From NCBI GenBank assembly GCA_002422345.1, contig DIUL01000032.1, positions 1 through 64,000 of the forward strand: a stretch of DNA of 64,000 nucleotides. The letters are read 5' to 3'. The stretch is from Acetobacteraceae bacterium UBA6159 (GTDB lineage Bacteria; Pseudomonadota; Alphaproteobacteria; Acetobacterales; Acetobacteraceae). Below are positions 43,870-52,206 of this stretch, piece after piece (the first letter of the stretch is position 1; each line of letters begins with the position of its first letter). A program made the translations under genes and the position numbers. The notes beneath the pieces were generated by a model. That model was not told the origin of the DNA. It ran no database searches and saw only the letters and a list, made by a program, of their open reading frames with translations.

Positions 43870-46800
43870 ATGGACGTCACCAAGACCGGTACAACGGGAA
43901 CCTACGGCACGAACGGTGCGGTACCTGGAGCATCCGGCACCGCGGGCGGCGCGGGTGGCGTCGCCACCGCGACCAACACGGGCAGCGGCGACAAGGCGAA
44001 CGCCGCCACGGCCAATGGCGGGGCCGGCGGCACGGGTGGCAGCGGCGCCTACCTGATCGGTGGACCGGGCGGCGACGCGGGCGCGGGCGGCAAGGGCGGC
44101 GGCGCGAACGCGACCACCTCGACCCTGATCAACGTCGCGGCCGCGATCACCGCCTACGCGCGGGCCACGGGCGGCGCCGGTGGCTTCTCGGGCTTTCCAG
44201 GCAATTACGGCAGCCCACAGAGCGGTGCGGGTGCGAACGGCGGCGGCGGCGGCACGGCCACCGCATCCACTGTCGCCACCAACACACTGGGCGTGGCCTA
44301 TGCGACGACCCGCAGCTATGGCGGGTCGGGCGGGCGTGGCGTGGGAACCGGTTCGGCCGGTGGAAGCGGCGGCGTCGCGGCCAACAGCACCGCCACGGCC
44401 AACGGCACGGGCGCCTATGCGACCGTTGTCCAGACGGGTGGCAGTGGGGGCCAGGGCTCGGGCGGCGCCAATGGCGGCGCGGGCATCGCCAGCACCCTGA
44501 CCAATGCCGTCTCGGGCTCGACAACCGGCGGGACGCTCCGCCTGCACCAATTGGCGCGCGGCGGTTCCGGCGGCTACAGCAACGCGGGCATCGGGGGCGC
44601 CGCGGGCGCGGCCACGTCAAGCCTGACCTTCGATGACACGAAGAACGCCCAGCAGTCCTCCGACTTCGCGGGGACCAGCAAGGCCTATGCCGGCGGCGCG
44701 GGCTACGGCACATCGGTGAAGGCCGGCGGCCAGGCGACCGCGACGATCGCGCTGACCGGCGCGAACGCCATCGCCGCCAGCGCCACGGCGCTCGGCGGCA
44801 TGGGCGGATCCGTGTTGGGGGACGGGATCAGCACCCCGCCGGGCAGCGGCGGCGCGGGTGGGGCGGCGACAGCCGATGCCTCCGCGATCAGCACCTCCGC
44901 CACCAAGAACGCCGTCGCGCGCGCCTATGCAACCGGTGGCCAGGGCGGCTCGGGCATCGGGGCCGGCAAGACGGGTGGGGCCGGCGGGGTCGCGTCGGGT
45001 ACGACGGCTTCGGCGGTCGGCTACAACGCCTATGTCTATGCCAAGCAGTTTGGCGGGCACGGCGGCATCGGCCGCTATGGCGCGGTCGGTGGCAAGGGCG
45101 CGGCCAGCACGCTGACCAATGCGGTGTCCGGCAACGCGAAGGGCGGGTTGCTCCGGCTTTTCCAATATGCGACCGGCGGCACCGGCGGTGGCGCCAGCCA
45201 AGGCGGCAAGGGTGGAGACGCCGGTGCGGCGACGTCCTCGCTGACCTTCGATGACGTCGCGACCAATGCCACGGAAGCGTCCAACCTTGGTGGCAAGGCG
45301 TCCGCGAGCGGCCGCGCCGGCGGTTATGGCGGGACCGGCGGCGCCGGCGGAACGGCGACGGCCACCATCAATCTCACCGGCTCCGCCGCTGTCAGTGCCG
45401 CAAGCTCGGCTTACGCGGGCAGCGGTGGCGCGATCGACTATGGCCAGGTCGGCAACGGTACCGCGGGTGCAACCGCCAGCGCCACGGCTTCCGCGACCTC
45501 CACGGGGGTGAGCAACACGGTTGAAGCGCGGGCCTTCTCCCGGGGCGGCGTTGGCGGCACCGGGCGCGACAAGGGCAATTCCGGCGGCGCGGGTGGCGTG
45601 GCCAGCAAGACGACAGCCGTTGCCAGCGGGAAAAGCGCCTATGCCATTGTCAGCCAGTCCGGCGGTGATGGAGGACACGGCCAGGAGGGCGCGACCGGCG
45701 GCGCCGGAACCGCCTCCACCGTGACCAACGCCGTCAGCGGGTCGACCACCGGGGGCACGCTGTCACTGCGGCAGTCCGCCTTCGGCGGCACCGGCGGCAC
45801 CGGATACAAGGGAGCCGGCGGCGCGGGCGGGGCGGCGACCTCTGCCCTGACATTCAATGACATCACGCAGAACGCCGTCGATGCGTCTTCCCTGAGCGGG
45901 ACCGCCCGCGCGGAGGGCGGTACGGGCGGACGCGGGCAGACCGCCGCGAATGGCGGCACGGCAACGGCCTCCATCGTGTTGACGGCCACGAATACCGTGA
46001 GCGCAACCGCCTATGGCCAGACAGGCGCCGGCGGCAACAACATTGATGGCGGAAACGGCGGGAAGGGCGGTGCCGGTTCGGCCTCGGCCGCCGCCACCTC
46101 CACCAAGGGGACCGCGTTTGCCTATGCGCGGATGACCGGCGGCACGGGCGGGTCCGGCCAGGGCGGCGGCAACGCGGGTGGCGCCGGCGGCGTCGTCAGC
46201 GGCGTCACCGCGACCGCGACCGGGCAGAGCGTGGTCGTAACGGCGGGCCTGACCGGCGGCTATGGCGGCACCGGCTATGCGGGCGCCGATGGCGGCGCCG
46301 GTGCGTCGAGCACCCTGACCAACGCCGTCACGGGCAGCAGCAACGGCGCCTACATGCGGCTGAATCAGCGCGCCACTGGCGGAAATGGCGGTGCATCCAC
46401 CTCCGCCGCCGGCGGACAGGCGGGCGCCGGAACGGCCTCCTTGACGTTCAATGACCAGTTGAGCCCGGTCGCCTCGGCGAACCTGCTCGGGCGGATCTAC
46501 GCGACCGGCGGCAGCGCCGGGGATGGCGCGGTCGTCTCGAAGGGCGGCACCGGTACGGCGACGGCCAACATGACCGGTAGCGGCCGGGTCTCCGCCTATG
46601 CCCGCGCCACGGGCGGCAAGGGCGGTTCCATCGCGGCCGGCAAGGAGGGGTCGGGCGCGACCGGAGGTTCGGCCGCGGCCACCACGACGGCAATCACATC
46701 GTCGACGTACCAGGTCGCGTATGCTTACACGCGTGCCTATGGTGGCAAGGGCGGCAATGGCACGGGGGGCGGCAATGCCGGCGGGGCGGGCGGCGTTGCC

Positions 46801-49800
46801 AGCGGGAGCACCGCGACGGCGTCGGGCGTCTCCGCGGTGGCATTCGTACTCCAGACGGCAGGGGCCGGTGGCACGGGCCAGGGTGGCGCCGCGGGTGGGG
46901 CGGGCGGGGCGAGCACGCTCACCAATGCGGTGTCGGGATCAACGAAGGGCGGCTTCCTGGGGCTGCGGCAATACGCCACCGGCGGCCTTGGCGGCTACAG
47001 CGCGGAGGGTACGGGCGGCGCCGGCGGGGCGGCGACATCGGCGCTGACCTTCGACGATATCGCGGCGAACGCGACGAAGGCCTCCTATGTCCAGGGCACC
47101 AGCGGGGCGACGGGTGGCAACGGCGGAGCCGGCAAGGTCGCCGGCGGCAAGGGCGGGGCGGCCAGCGCGACGGTCAGCTTCACGGGTCAGCACAATGTCA
47201 GGGCCGATGCCTCGGCGTCCGGTGGCAATGGCGGCGGCATCGCACCCGGCGGTTCGGCGAACGGAACCGCCGGCGGGTCCGCGACGGCATCGGCCTCGGC
47301 GACGACAACCTCGGCCAGTCTCATGGCCAAAGCGATCGTGAGCGCGGAGGGCGGTGATGGCGGCAGCGGTCGTGGCGTCGGCAAGGCCGGCGGCACCGGC
47401 GGCGCCGCCAGCAGCACGACGGCCTCCGCCTCGGGTCACTCCGCCTATGCGTCCGTGCAGCAGACCGGCGGCGCGGGCGGCGCCGGGAACGAGGACGCCA
47501 ATGGCGGCCAGGGCGCGGCGAGCATCCTGGTGGATGCGGTTTCCGGTGTAACGACCGGGGGATCGCTCGACCTGCGGCAGTCGGCCACGGGCGGCGCCGG
47601 CGGCTACAGCGCCAGTGGCACCGGCGGAGCGGGCGGCGCGGTGACCGCCGGCCTGACGTTCAATGATGAAACGGCGAACGCCGTCGATGCCGGATCGATC
47701 TTCGGCCGCGGGGCCGCTACCGGCGGGGCGGGCGGAAGCTCCAGCACGGGCGGTGCGGGCAAGGGTGGCCTCGCCACCTCCTCCGTCGCCATGACCGGCG
47801 TCAACGCCGTCACGGCCGAAAGCCGAGCGACGGGCGGAAGAGGGGGATATCTGGCCGCGGTCCTGAATGGAAATGGCGGCAACGCCGGCGCCACCGCGGC
47901 GGCGACCGCGACCAAGGCTTCTGGATACACCTTCGCCACCGCCAACGCCTTTGCTTATGGCGGCGCGGGCGTGCTCGAGGGTTCGGCGAACGCCACCGCG
48001 ACGGCCACCACCGCGGCGGGTCAGCGCGCATTGGCGAGCGCCCTGGCGGATGGACGGATCGGCCAGGCCAAGGCCACGGCCGTTACCACCACGACCGGCC
48101 TGATGACCGGCGTCACCGCCGTCGCGGAGTCCCAGGTCGGCAGTACGGCGCGATCGGACAGCATCGCCAATGCCGGCAGCGTGGAAGGCGGCTTCCAGGG
48201 TGTCTCCGTCAACACCTACAGCTTTGCCACATCCCTGCCGAACGCCGGGGTCATCGCGACGGCGCTGGCGGGAAATTCGAACGTCAACACGGTGTTCAAT
48301 ACACCACTGGCGACGGTGTTCGCGACGGGCATCCAGGGGGCGAACTATGCCTCGGACGCCGCAGGCAACCGGACCTACAAGAGCACCGTTACGTGGTCGG
48401 TGAATACGACAACGCTATCGGGCGATCTCGTCGTCGGGCTGCTGGATTTCCAGAGCCTGGGCACCGGTTTCTCCAGCCTGACGTTCAATGTAACGATCGA
48501 GGGTGGGTCGGTCTTCACCAAGGCGTTCAACGCCGCCGGGCTGGCGTCGGCGCAGACCTTCTTCGACAACAACACGATCAACCTGGGCGATGTGGCGCAG
48601 GACGCGGACCTGACGGTTGCCATCAACTACACGCTCGTCGGCAACACGGTGGGTGCCGGGTTCGGCATGTCCTATGTGCTGGGCACCACGAACGATGAAG
48701 TCGACACGACGCCGCCGGTGGCGCCGGGCATCCCGGACCTGCAGAGCGGCTCCGACTCCGGCGTCTCCAGCACCGACAATATCACCAACGTGGCCTTCCC
48801 CGCCTTCACCGGCACCGCGGAGGCGAACGCGACGATCAAGGTCTTTGCGGGTGCAACCAATATCGGCAGCACGACCGCCGATCTCGCGGGTAACTGGACG
48901 CTGTTTTCCGGCTTCCTGGCCGATGGCGCCCATGCCATCACCGCCACGGCGACCGACAAGGCCGGCAACACCGGCCCGGCCTCCTCCGCGCTGAACATCA
49001 CGATCGACACCGCGGCGCCCGCGGCCGCGGGGACGCCCGATATGACGGCGGGTTCGGACACGGGCCTCTCCAGCGCCGACAATGTGACCAAGACCACCAC
49101 CCCGGCCTTCTCCGGCAAGGCGGAGGCGAAGTCGACGGTGACGCTGGTTTCCTCGGTCAGCGGCCAGATTGGCACCGGGGTCGCGGATGCGCTTGGCGAC
49201 TGGTCGATCACACCCGCCGGGGCGCTGGGTGAGGGGGAACACTCGATCACCGCCTTCGCGACCGACATCGCCGGGAACGTCGGCGCCTCCTCGGCCGTAC
49301 TGGCCATCACGATCGACAACACGGCGCCGGACGCGCCGACGGCCCTGAACCTGGTGACCGGGTCGGACAGCGGCGTGTCCTCGAGTGATGACATTACGAA
49401 CGACGATACCCCGGCTTTCTCCGGCAAGGCGGAAGTCGGCACCAAGATTGCGCTGTTCGCCGGCGCGGTCGAGGTCGGCACCGCGACAACGAACGGCGCG
49501 GGCGCCTGGGTTGTCACGGCAAGCGCCCTGGCGCAAGGCGCGCATGTCATCACCGCGATCGCCACCGACCTGGCCGGCAATGTCAGCGTGAAGTCCTCCA
49601 GCCTGTCGGTGACCATCGACACCACAGCGCCGGACGCGCCGACCGCCGTGGACATGATCGTGGCCTCCGACACCGGGGACTCCACCACCGACAATATCAC
49701 CAAGGTCACGACGCCAACCTTCACCGGCAAGGCCGAGATCGGCACCACCGTCGCTCTGTTCGACGGGGCAACCCAGGTGGGCACTGCAACCGCCGACGGC

Positions 49801-51099
49801 ACGGGCGCCTGGTCGATCACCAGCACAGCGCTGACCGCCGGCGCGCACACCATCACCGCCAACGCCACCGACACGGCGGGCAATGTCAGTGGCGCTTCAG
49901 CGTCCGTGGCGGTTACGATTGATACGACTGCCGCCGCGCCGACCGGCGTGGACATGCAGGCGACGTCGGACAGCGGGGCTTCCAACACCGACAACATCAC
50001 GAACATTACGACCCCGAACATCCTCGGCAAGGGAGAGATCGGCGCAACCGTCACCTTGTTCCGCGCGGGCGTGTCCGTCGGTACCGCGAAGGTCAACGGC
50101 AGCGGAAACTGGGCGATCAAGACCTCCGCCCTGGCCGATGGTACCCATGCGCTGCGCGCGCGCCAGACGGATATCGCGGGCAATGTCAGCGCCCTGTCGA
50201 CCCCGCTGAACATTACCGTTGATACGATCGCCCCCTCGGCCCCCGTGGTGAGCAAGGTCAGCACCACCGCAGTCTCCGGCACGACCGAGGCCAGCACGCC
50301 CATCGCGCTGTTCGACGGCGCGACGCAGATCGGGTCCACGACGTCGGACGGCCTCGGCGCCTGGTCCGTCCCGGTGGTCCTCGGCGCCGGCAGCCATGCG
50401 CTGACGGCGAAGGCAACCGACCTCGCGGGGAACGCCTCCGCGGCATCCAGCGTATCCACGATCGTCATGGGCACCGCCAACGCCGACGTGCTGTTCGCCG
50501 CCGGCCCGGACCTGTCGGTTGGCGGCGGCGGCAATGACATCTATCTGGTCGACAACGCCGCCGACGTGGTGACCGAGGCGGTGGGAGAGGGGTTCGAGAC
50601 TGTCTACGCAAGCGTCGGCTACACGCTGCCGGACGCCTCGGAGATCGAGTTCCTGATTGCCAACACCGGCGCGCCCGGCGTGGCGCTGACCGGCAACGGG
50701 CTCGCCAACACGATCTTCGGCGGGATCGGCGACGATACGATCGCCGGCGGGGGCGGGGCGGACATGGTGTTCGGCGGCGTGGGCGCGGATGTGTTCGCGC
50801 TGCTGGCACTGTCGGACTCGACGGTCGATCCGGCGGGTCGGGACACGGTCGGGGACTACTCGTCGCTGGCCGGGGACCTGATCGGGCTGGCGGCGCTGGA
50901 TGCGAACACCGGTGTGGGCGGGAACCAGGCGTTAACGTTCATCGGATCAGCGGCGTTCTCGGCCGCTGGTCAGGTGCGGGCCGAGGTCGTTGGCGGGATG
51001 ACGGTGATTTCAGGGAATGTGAATGCGGGTCTGGGGGCGGATTTCGCGCTGCAACTGACCGGGTCGCATACGCTGACCGGGACGAACTTTATTCTTTGA
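43870..51099 (+). CDS. Giant RTX adhesin-like protein, copy B (2409 aa)
   Basis: A paralogue of the gene at 30603-37826, with the same length (within two residues) and domain order: six Gly/Ala-rich units of ~203 aa (residues ~1-1395), a central domain (~1440-1610), Ig-like domains starting near 1614, 1715, 1818, 1919 and 2020 with a short sixth near 2120, and an RTX end with three GGxGxDxxx repeats near 2283-2312. It has no signal peptide, so type I secretion is inferred from the RTX end. The repeat half is moderately diverged from copy A, while the C-terminal half is nearly identical. The start at 43870 follows GGAGG. A strong terminator follows the stop. Confidence 0.88.
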   Translation: MDVTKTGTTGTYGTNGAVPGASGTAGGAGGVATATNTGSGDKANAATANGGAGGTGGSGAYLIGGPGGDAGAGGKGGGANATTSTLINVAAAITAYARATGGAGGFSGFPGNYGSPQSGAGANGGGGGTATASTVATNTLGVAYATTRSYGGSGGRGVGTGSAGGSGGVAANSTATANGTGAYATVVQTGGSGGQGSGGANGGAGIASTLTNAVSGSTTGGTLRLHQLARGGSGGYSNAGIGGAAGAATSSLTFDDTKNAQQSSDFAGTSKAYAGGAGYGTSVKAGGQATATIALTGANAIAASATALGGMGGSVLGDGISTPPGSGGAGGAATADASAISTSATKNAVARAYATGGQGGSGIGAGKTGGAGGVASGTTASAVGYNAYVYAKQFGGHGGIGRYGAVGGKGAASTLTNAVSGNAKGGLLRLFQYATGGTGGGASQGGKGGDAGAATSSLTFDDVATNATEASNLGGKASASGRAGGYGGTGGAGGTATATINLTGSAAVSAASSAYAGSGGAIDYGQVGNGTAGATASATASATSTGVSNTVEARAFSRGGVGGTGRDKGNSGGAGGVASKTTAVASGKSAYAIVSQSGGDGGHGQEGATGGAGTASTVTNAVSGSTTGGTLSLRQSAFGGTGGTGYKGAGGAGGAATSALTFNDITQNAVDASSLSGTARAEGGTGGRGQTAANGGTATASIVLTATNTVSATAYGQTGAGGNNIDGGNGGKGGAGSASAAATSTKGTAFAYARMTGGTGGSGQGGGNAGGAGGVVSGVTATATGQSVVVTAGLTGGYGGTGYAGADGGAGASSTLTNAVTGSSNGAYMRLNQRATGGNGGASTSAAGGQAGAGTASLTFNDQLSPVASANLLGRIYATGGSAGDGAVVSKGGTGTATANMTGSGRVSAYARATGGKGGSIAAGKEGSGATGGSAAATTTAITSSTYQVAYAYTRAYGGKGGNGTGGGNAGGAGGVASGSTATASGVSAVAFVLQTAGAGGTGQGGAAGGAGGASTLTNAVSGSTKGGFLGLRQYATGGLGGYSAEGTGGAGGAATSALTFDDIAANATKASYVQGTSGATGGNGGAGKVAGGKGGAASATVSFTGQHNVRADASASGGNGGGIAPGGSANGTAGGSATASASATTTSASLMAKAIVSAEGGDGGSGRGVGKAGGTGGAASSTTASASGHSAYASVQQTGGAGGAGNEDANGGQGAASILVDAVSGVTTGGSLDLRQSATGGAGGYSASGTGGAGGAVTAGLTFNDETANAVDAGSIFGRGAATGGAGGSSSTGGAGKGGLATSSVAMTGVNAVTAESRATGGRGGYLAAVLNGNGGNAGATAAATATKASGYTFATANAFAYGGAGVLEGSANATATATTAAGQRALASALADGRIGQAKATAVTTTTGLMTGVTAVAESQVGSTARSDSIANAGSVEGGFQGVSVNTYSFATSLPNAGVIATALAGNSNVNTVFNTPLATVFATGIQGANYASDAAGNRTYKSTVTWSVNTTTLSGDLVVGLLDFQSLGTGFSSLTFNVTIEGGSVFTKAFNAAGLASAQTFFDNNTINLGDVAQDADLTVAINYTLVGNTVGAGFGMSYVLGTTNDEVDTTPPVAPGIPDLQSGSDSGVSSTDNITNVAFPAFTGTAEANATIKVFAGATNIGSTTADLAGNWTLFSGFLADGAHAITATATDKAGNTGPASSALNITIDTAAPAAAGTPDMTAGSDTGLSSADNVTKTTTPAFSGKAEAKSTVTLVSSVSGQIGTGVADALGDWSITPAGALGEGEHSITAFATDIAGNVGASSAVLAITIDNTAPDAPTALNLVTGSDSGVSSSDDITNDDTPAFSGKAEVGTKIALFAGAVEVGTATTNGAGAWVVTASALAQGAHVITAIATDLAGNVSVKSSSLSVTIDTTAPDAPTAVDMIVASDTGDSTTDNITKVTTPTFTGKAEIGTTVALFDGATQVGTATADGTGAWSITSTALTAGAHTITANATDTAGNVSGASASVAVTIDTTAAAPTGVDMQATSDSGASNTDNITNITTPNILGKGEIGATVTLFRAGVSVGTAKVNGSGNWAIKTSALADGTHALRARQTDIAGNVSALSTPLNITVDTIAPSAPVVSKVSTTAVSGTTEASTPIALFDGATQIGSTTSDGLGAWSVPVVLGAGSHALTAKATDLAGNASAASSVSTIVMGTANADVLFAAGPDLSVGGGGNDIYLVDNAADVVTEAVGEGFETVYASVGYTLPDASEIEFLIANTGAPGVALTGNGLANTIFGGIGDDTIAGGGGADMVFGGVGADVFALLALSDSTVDPAGRDTVGDYSSLAGDLIGLAALDANTGVGGNQALTFIGSAAFSAAGQVRAEVVGGMTVISGNVNAGLGADFALQLTGSHTLTGTNFIL
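44490..47530 (+). repeat. Six tandem ~605-bp coding repeats in giant gene B
   Basis: Anchor motifs (TLTNAVSG-type) occur near 44491, 45105, 45715, 46309, 46912 and 47521, with spacings of 614, 610, 594, 603 and 609 bp. The copy A spacings are about 620, 607, 592, 602 and 610, so the short fourth step is shared. The units of A and B are therefore colinear. Confidence 0.85.
48547..48620. repeat. 74-bp perfect inverted repeat, right copy
   Basis: Identical in inverted orientation to 33085-33158. See the left copy. The distance between the two copies is about 15.4 kb and contains the whole second liv operon. Confidence 0.93.
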
Positions 51100-51108
51100 G
51101 TGATGGCA

Positions 51109-51141
51109 GGCGCCATCCGGCCCGCAAGGCCGGATGGCGCC
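51109..51141 (+). terminator. Strong terminator hairpin after giant gene B
   Basis: Perfect 14-bp arms GGCGCCATCCGGCC (51109-51122) and GGCCGGATGGCGCC (51128-51141) with loop CGCAA, starting 9 bp after the stop codon. It is the best hairpin in the window, although a clear T-run is missing. Confidence 0.75.
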
Positions 51142-51276
51142 GATTTGCCCAACAGCGTGCGATTATCGTCTATACATGAGCATCTTTAGGCGGCACTATG
51201 CCGTTGCTGAAGCACGCAACGTTGCGTTGCTGATTTTGTGGGCAATTCGTAGCCCCCACATCCAGGAGAAACCGCA

Positions 51277-51975
51277 ATGAATGGCGTCACGTTTCCTCCT
51301 TCCATCATAGAACGCGTCGTCGCTCGGCGTGGGACGGAGCACATTTTTTCCGACCTTGATCCGAAACGAACGGCCCTGGTCGTTGTCGACCTGCAGAACG
51401 CTTTCATGGATGACGAAGTCGGCCATGCCGTCTGCCCGGCCGCGCGCGACATCGTTCCCAATGTCAACCGTCTCGCCGCCGCGACCCGCGCTGCCGGTGG
51501 CGCGGTCTTTTGGATCAAGAACACTTTCGATGAAACCTGCCTGACGGAATGGTCGGTCATGCAGGATATCTCCACGCCCGCGGGACGCGCCAAACGCGCC
51601 GCCGCCATGAGCGAGAATACCAAGGGTCATGAACTCTGGCCGACGCTCGACGTGCGGCCGGAAGATGAGATCGTCAAGAAGTACCGGTTCAGCGCCTTCC
51701 TGCCCGGCACCTCCGATCTGCCCGCCCGCCTGCGTGCCCGCGGTTTCGATACCGTGCTGATCACCGGCACCGTCACCAACGTCTGCTGCGAGTCCTCGGC
51801 GCGCGACGCGATGATGTCGAACTTTCGCGTGATCATGGTCAGCGACGGAAACGCCGCCATGACGCAGGCGGAACATGAGGCTTCGTTGACCGCGTTCTAC
51901 CTGACATTCGGTGATGTCATGGACACCGACATGCTGATCGGCTTGCTGGCCGATACCACCCGCCTCGCCGCCTGA
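51277..51975 (+). CDS. Isochorismatase-family cysteine hydrolase
   Basis: A 232-aa alpha/beta hydrolase of the isochorismatase/nicotinamidase/N-carbamoylsarcosine amidase group. Probable triad: D38 in VVDLQNAF, K135 in EIVKKYRFSAF, C170 in GTVTNVCCESSARDA. The substrate is probably an amide or carbamoyl compound, which fits the nearby amidase. The start follows AGGAGAAACCGC. It is convergent with the amidase pair to the right, with a terminator hairpin between. Confidence 0.92.
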   Translation: MNGVTFPPSIIERVVARRGTEHIFSDLDPKRTALVVVDLQNAFMDDEVGHAVCPAARDIVPNVNRLAAATRAAGGAVFWIKNTFDETCLTEWSVMQDISTPAGRAKRAAAMSENTKGHELWPTLDVRPEDEIVKKYRFSAFLPGTSDLPARLRARGFDTVLITGTVTNVCCESSARDAMMSNFRVIMVSDGNAAMTQAEHEASLTAFYLTFGDVMDTDMLIGLLADTTRLAA

Positions 51976-51981
51976 TCCGTT

Positions 51982-52005
51982 CCGGGGACCCGGTCGGGTC
52001 CCCGG
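51982..52005. terminator. Bidirectional hairpin between convergent genes
   Basis: Perfect 10-bp arms CCGGGGACCC (51982-51991) and GGGTCCCCGG (51996-52005) with a 4-nt loop GGTC. It stands 7 bp after the isochorismatase-family stop and 10 bp from the opposite stop. Confidence 0.65.
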
Positions 52006-52015
52006 TTCCGATTGA

Positions 52016-52189
52016 TCAGACCGGCCGCAGCCGCAGCACCAGGGCTGGCTCCTCCTGGTATGACCGTTCCGTTTTGCGGACGATCGAGGCGGCCCGCTCC
52101 AGATCCGCCATCATCGCCTCCAGGCCTGGAAGTTCCGCCTCGGGCAATTGCAGCCCGAGTGCGGCGAGGCTTTCCTTGAAATCGCTCAT
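52016..52189 (-). CDS. AtzG-like/DUF4089-like 57-aa partner of the amidase
   Basis: A small gene starting 17 bp after the amidase stop on the same strand. The protein reads MSDFKESLAALGLQLPEAEL, a helix rich in Ala and Met, then SYQEEPALVLRLRP at the end. The C-terminal EPAxVxRxRP and the short amphipathic helices resemble AtzG/DUF4089 small subunits that accompany AtzE-type amidases. The assignment is by pattern, with no database search. It is easily missed because of its length. Confidence 0.65.
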   Translation of the reverse strand: MSDFKESLAALGLQLPEAELPGLEAMMADLERAASIVRKTERSYQEEPALVLRLRPV

Positions 52190-52206
52190 GCTCGTCTTTC
52201 CCCGTC

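Noticed and set aside
48415..50540. Long minus-strand open frames across giant gene B
   Set aside because: Same reason: the true gene is on the plus strand with clear domain structure.
30603..51099. Composite transposon interpretation of the inverted giant genes
   Set aside because: There are no transposase genes, terminal inverted repeats or target duplications visible; the giant genes are clearly protein-coding adhesin-like genes.
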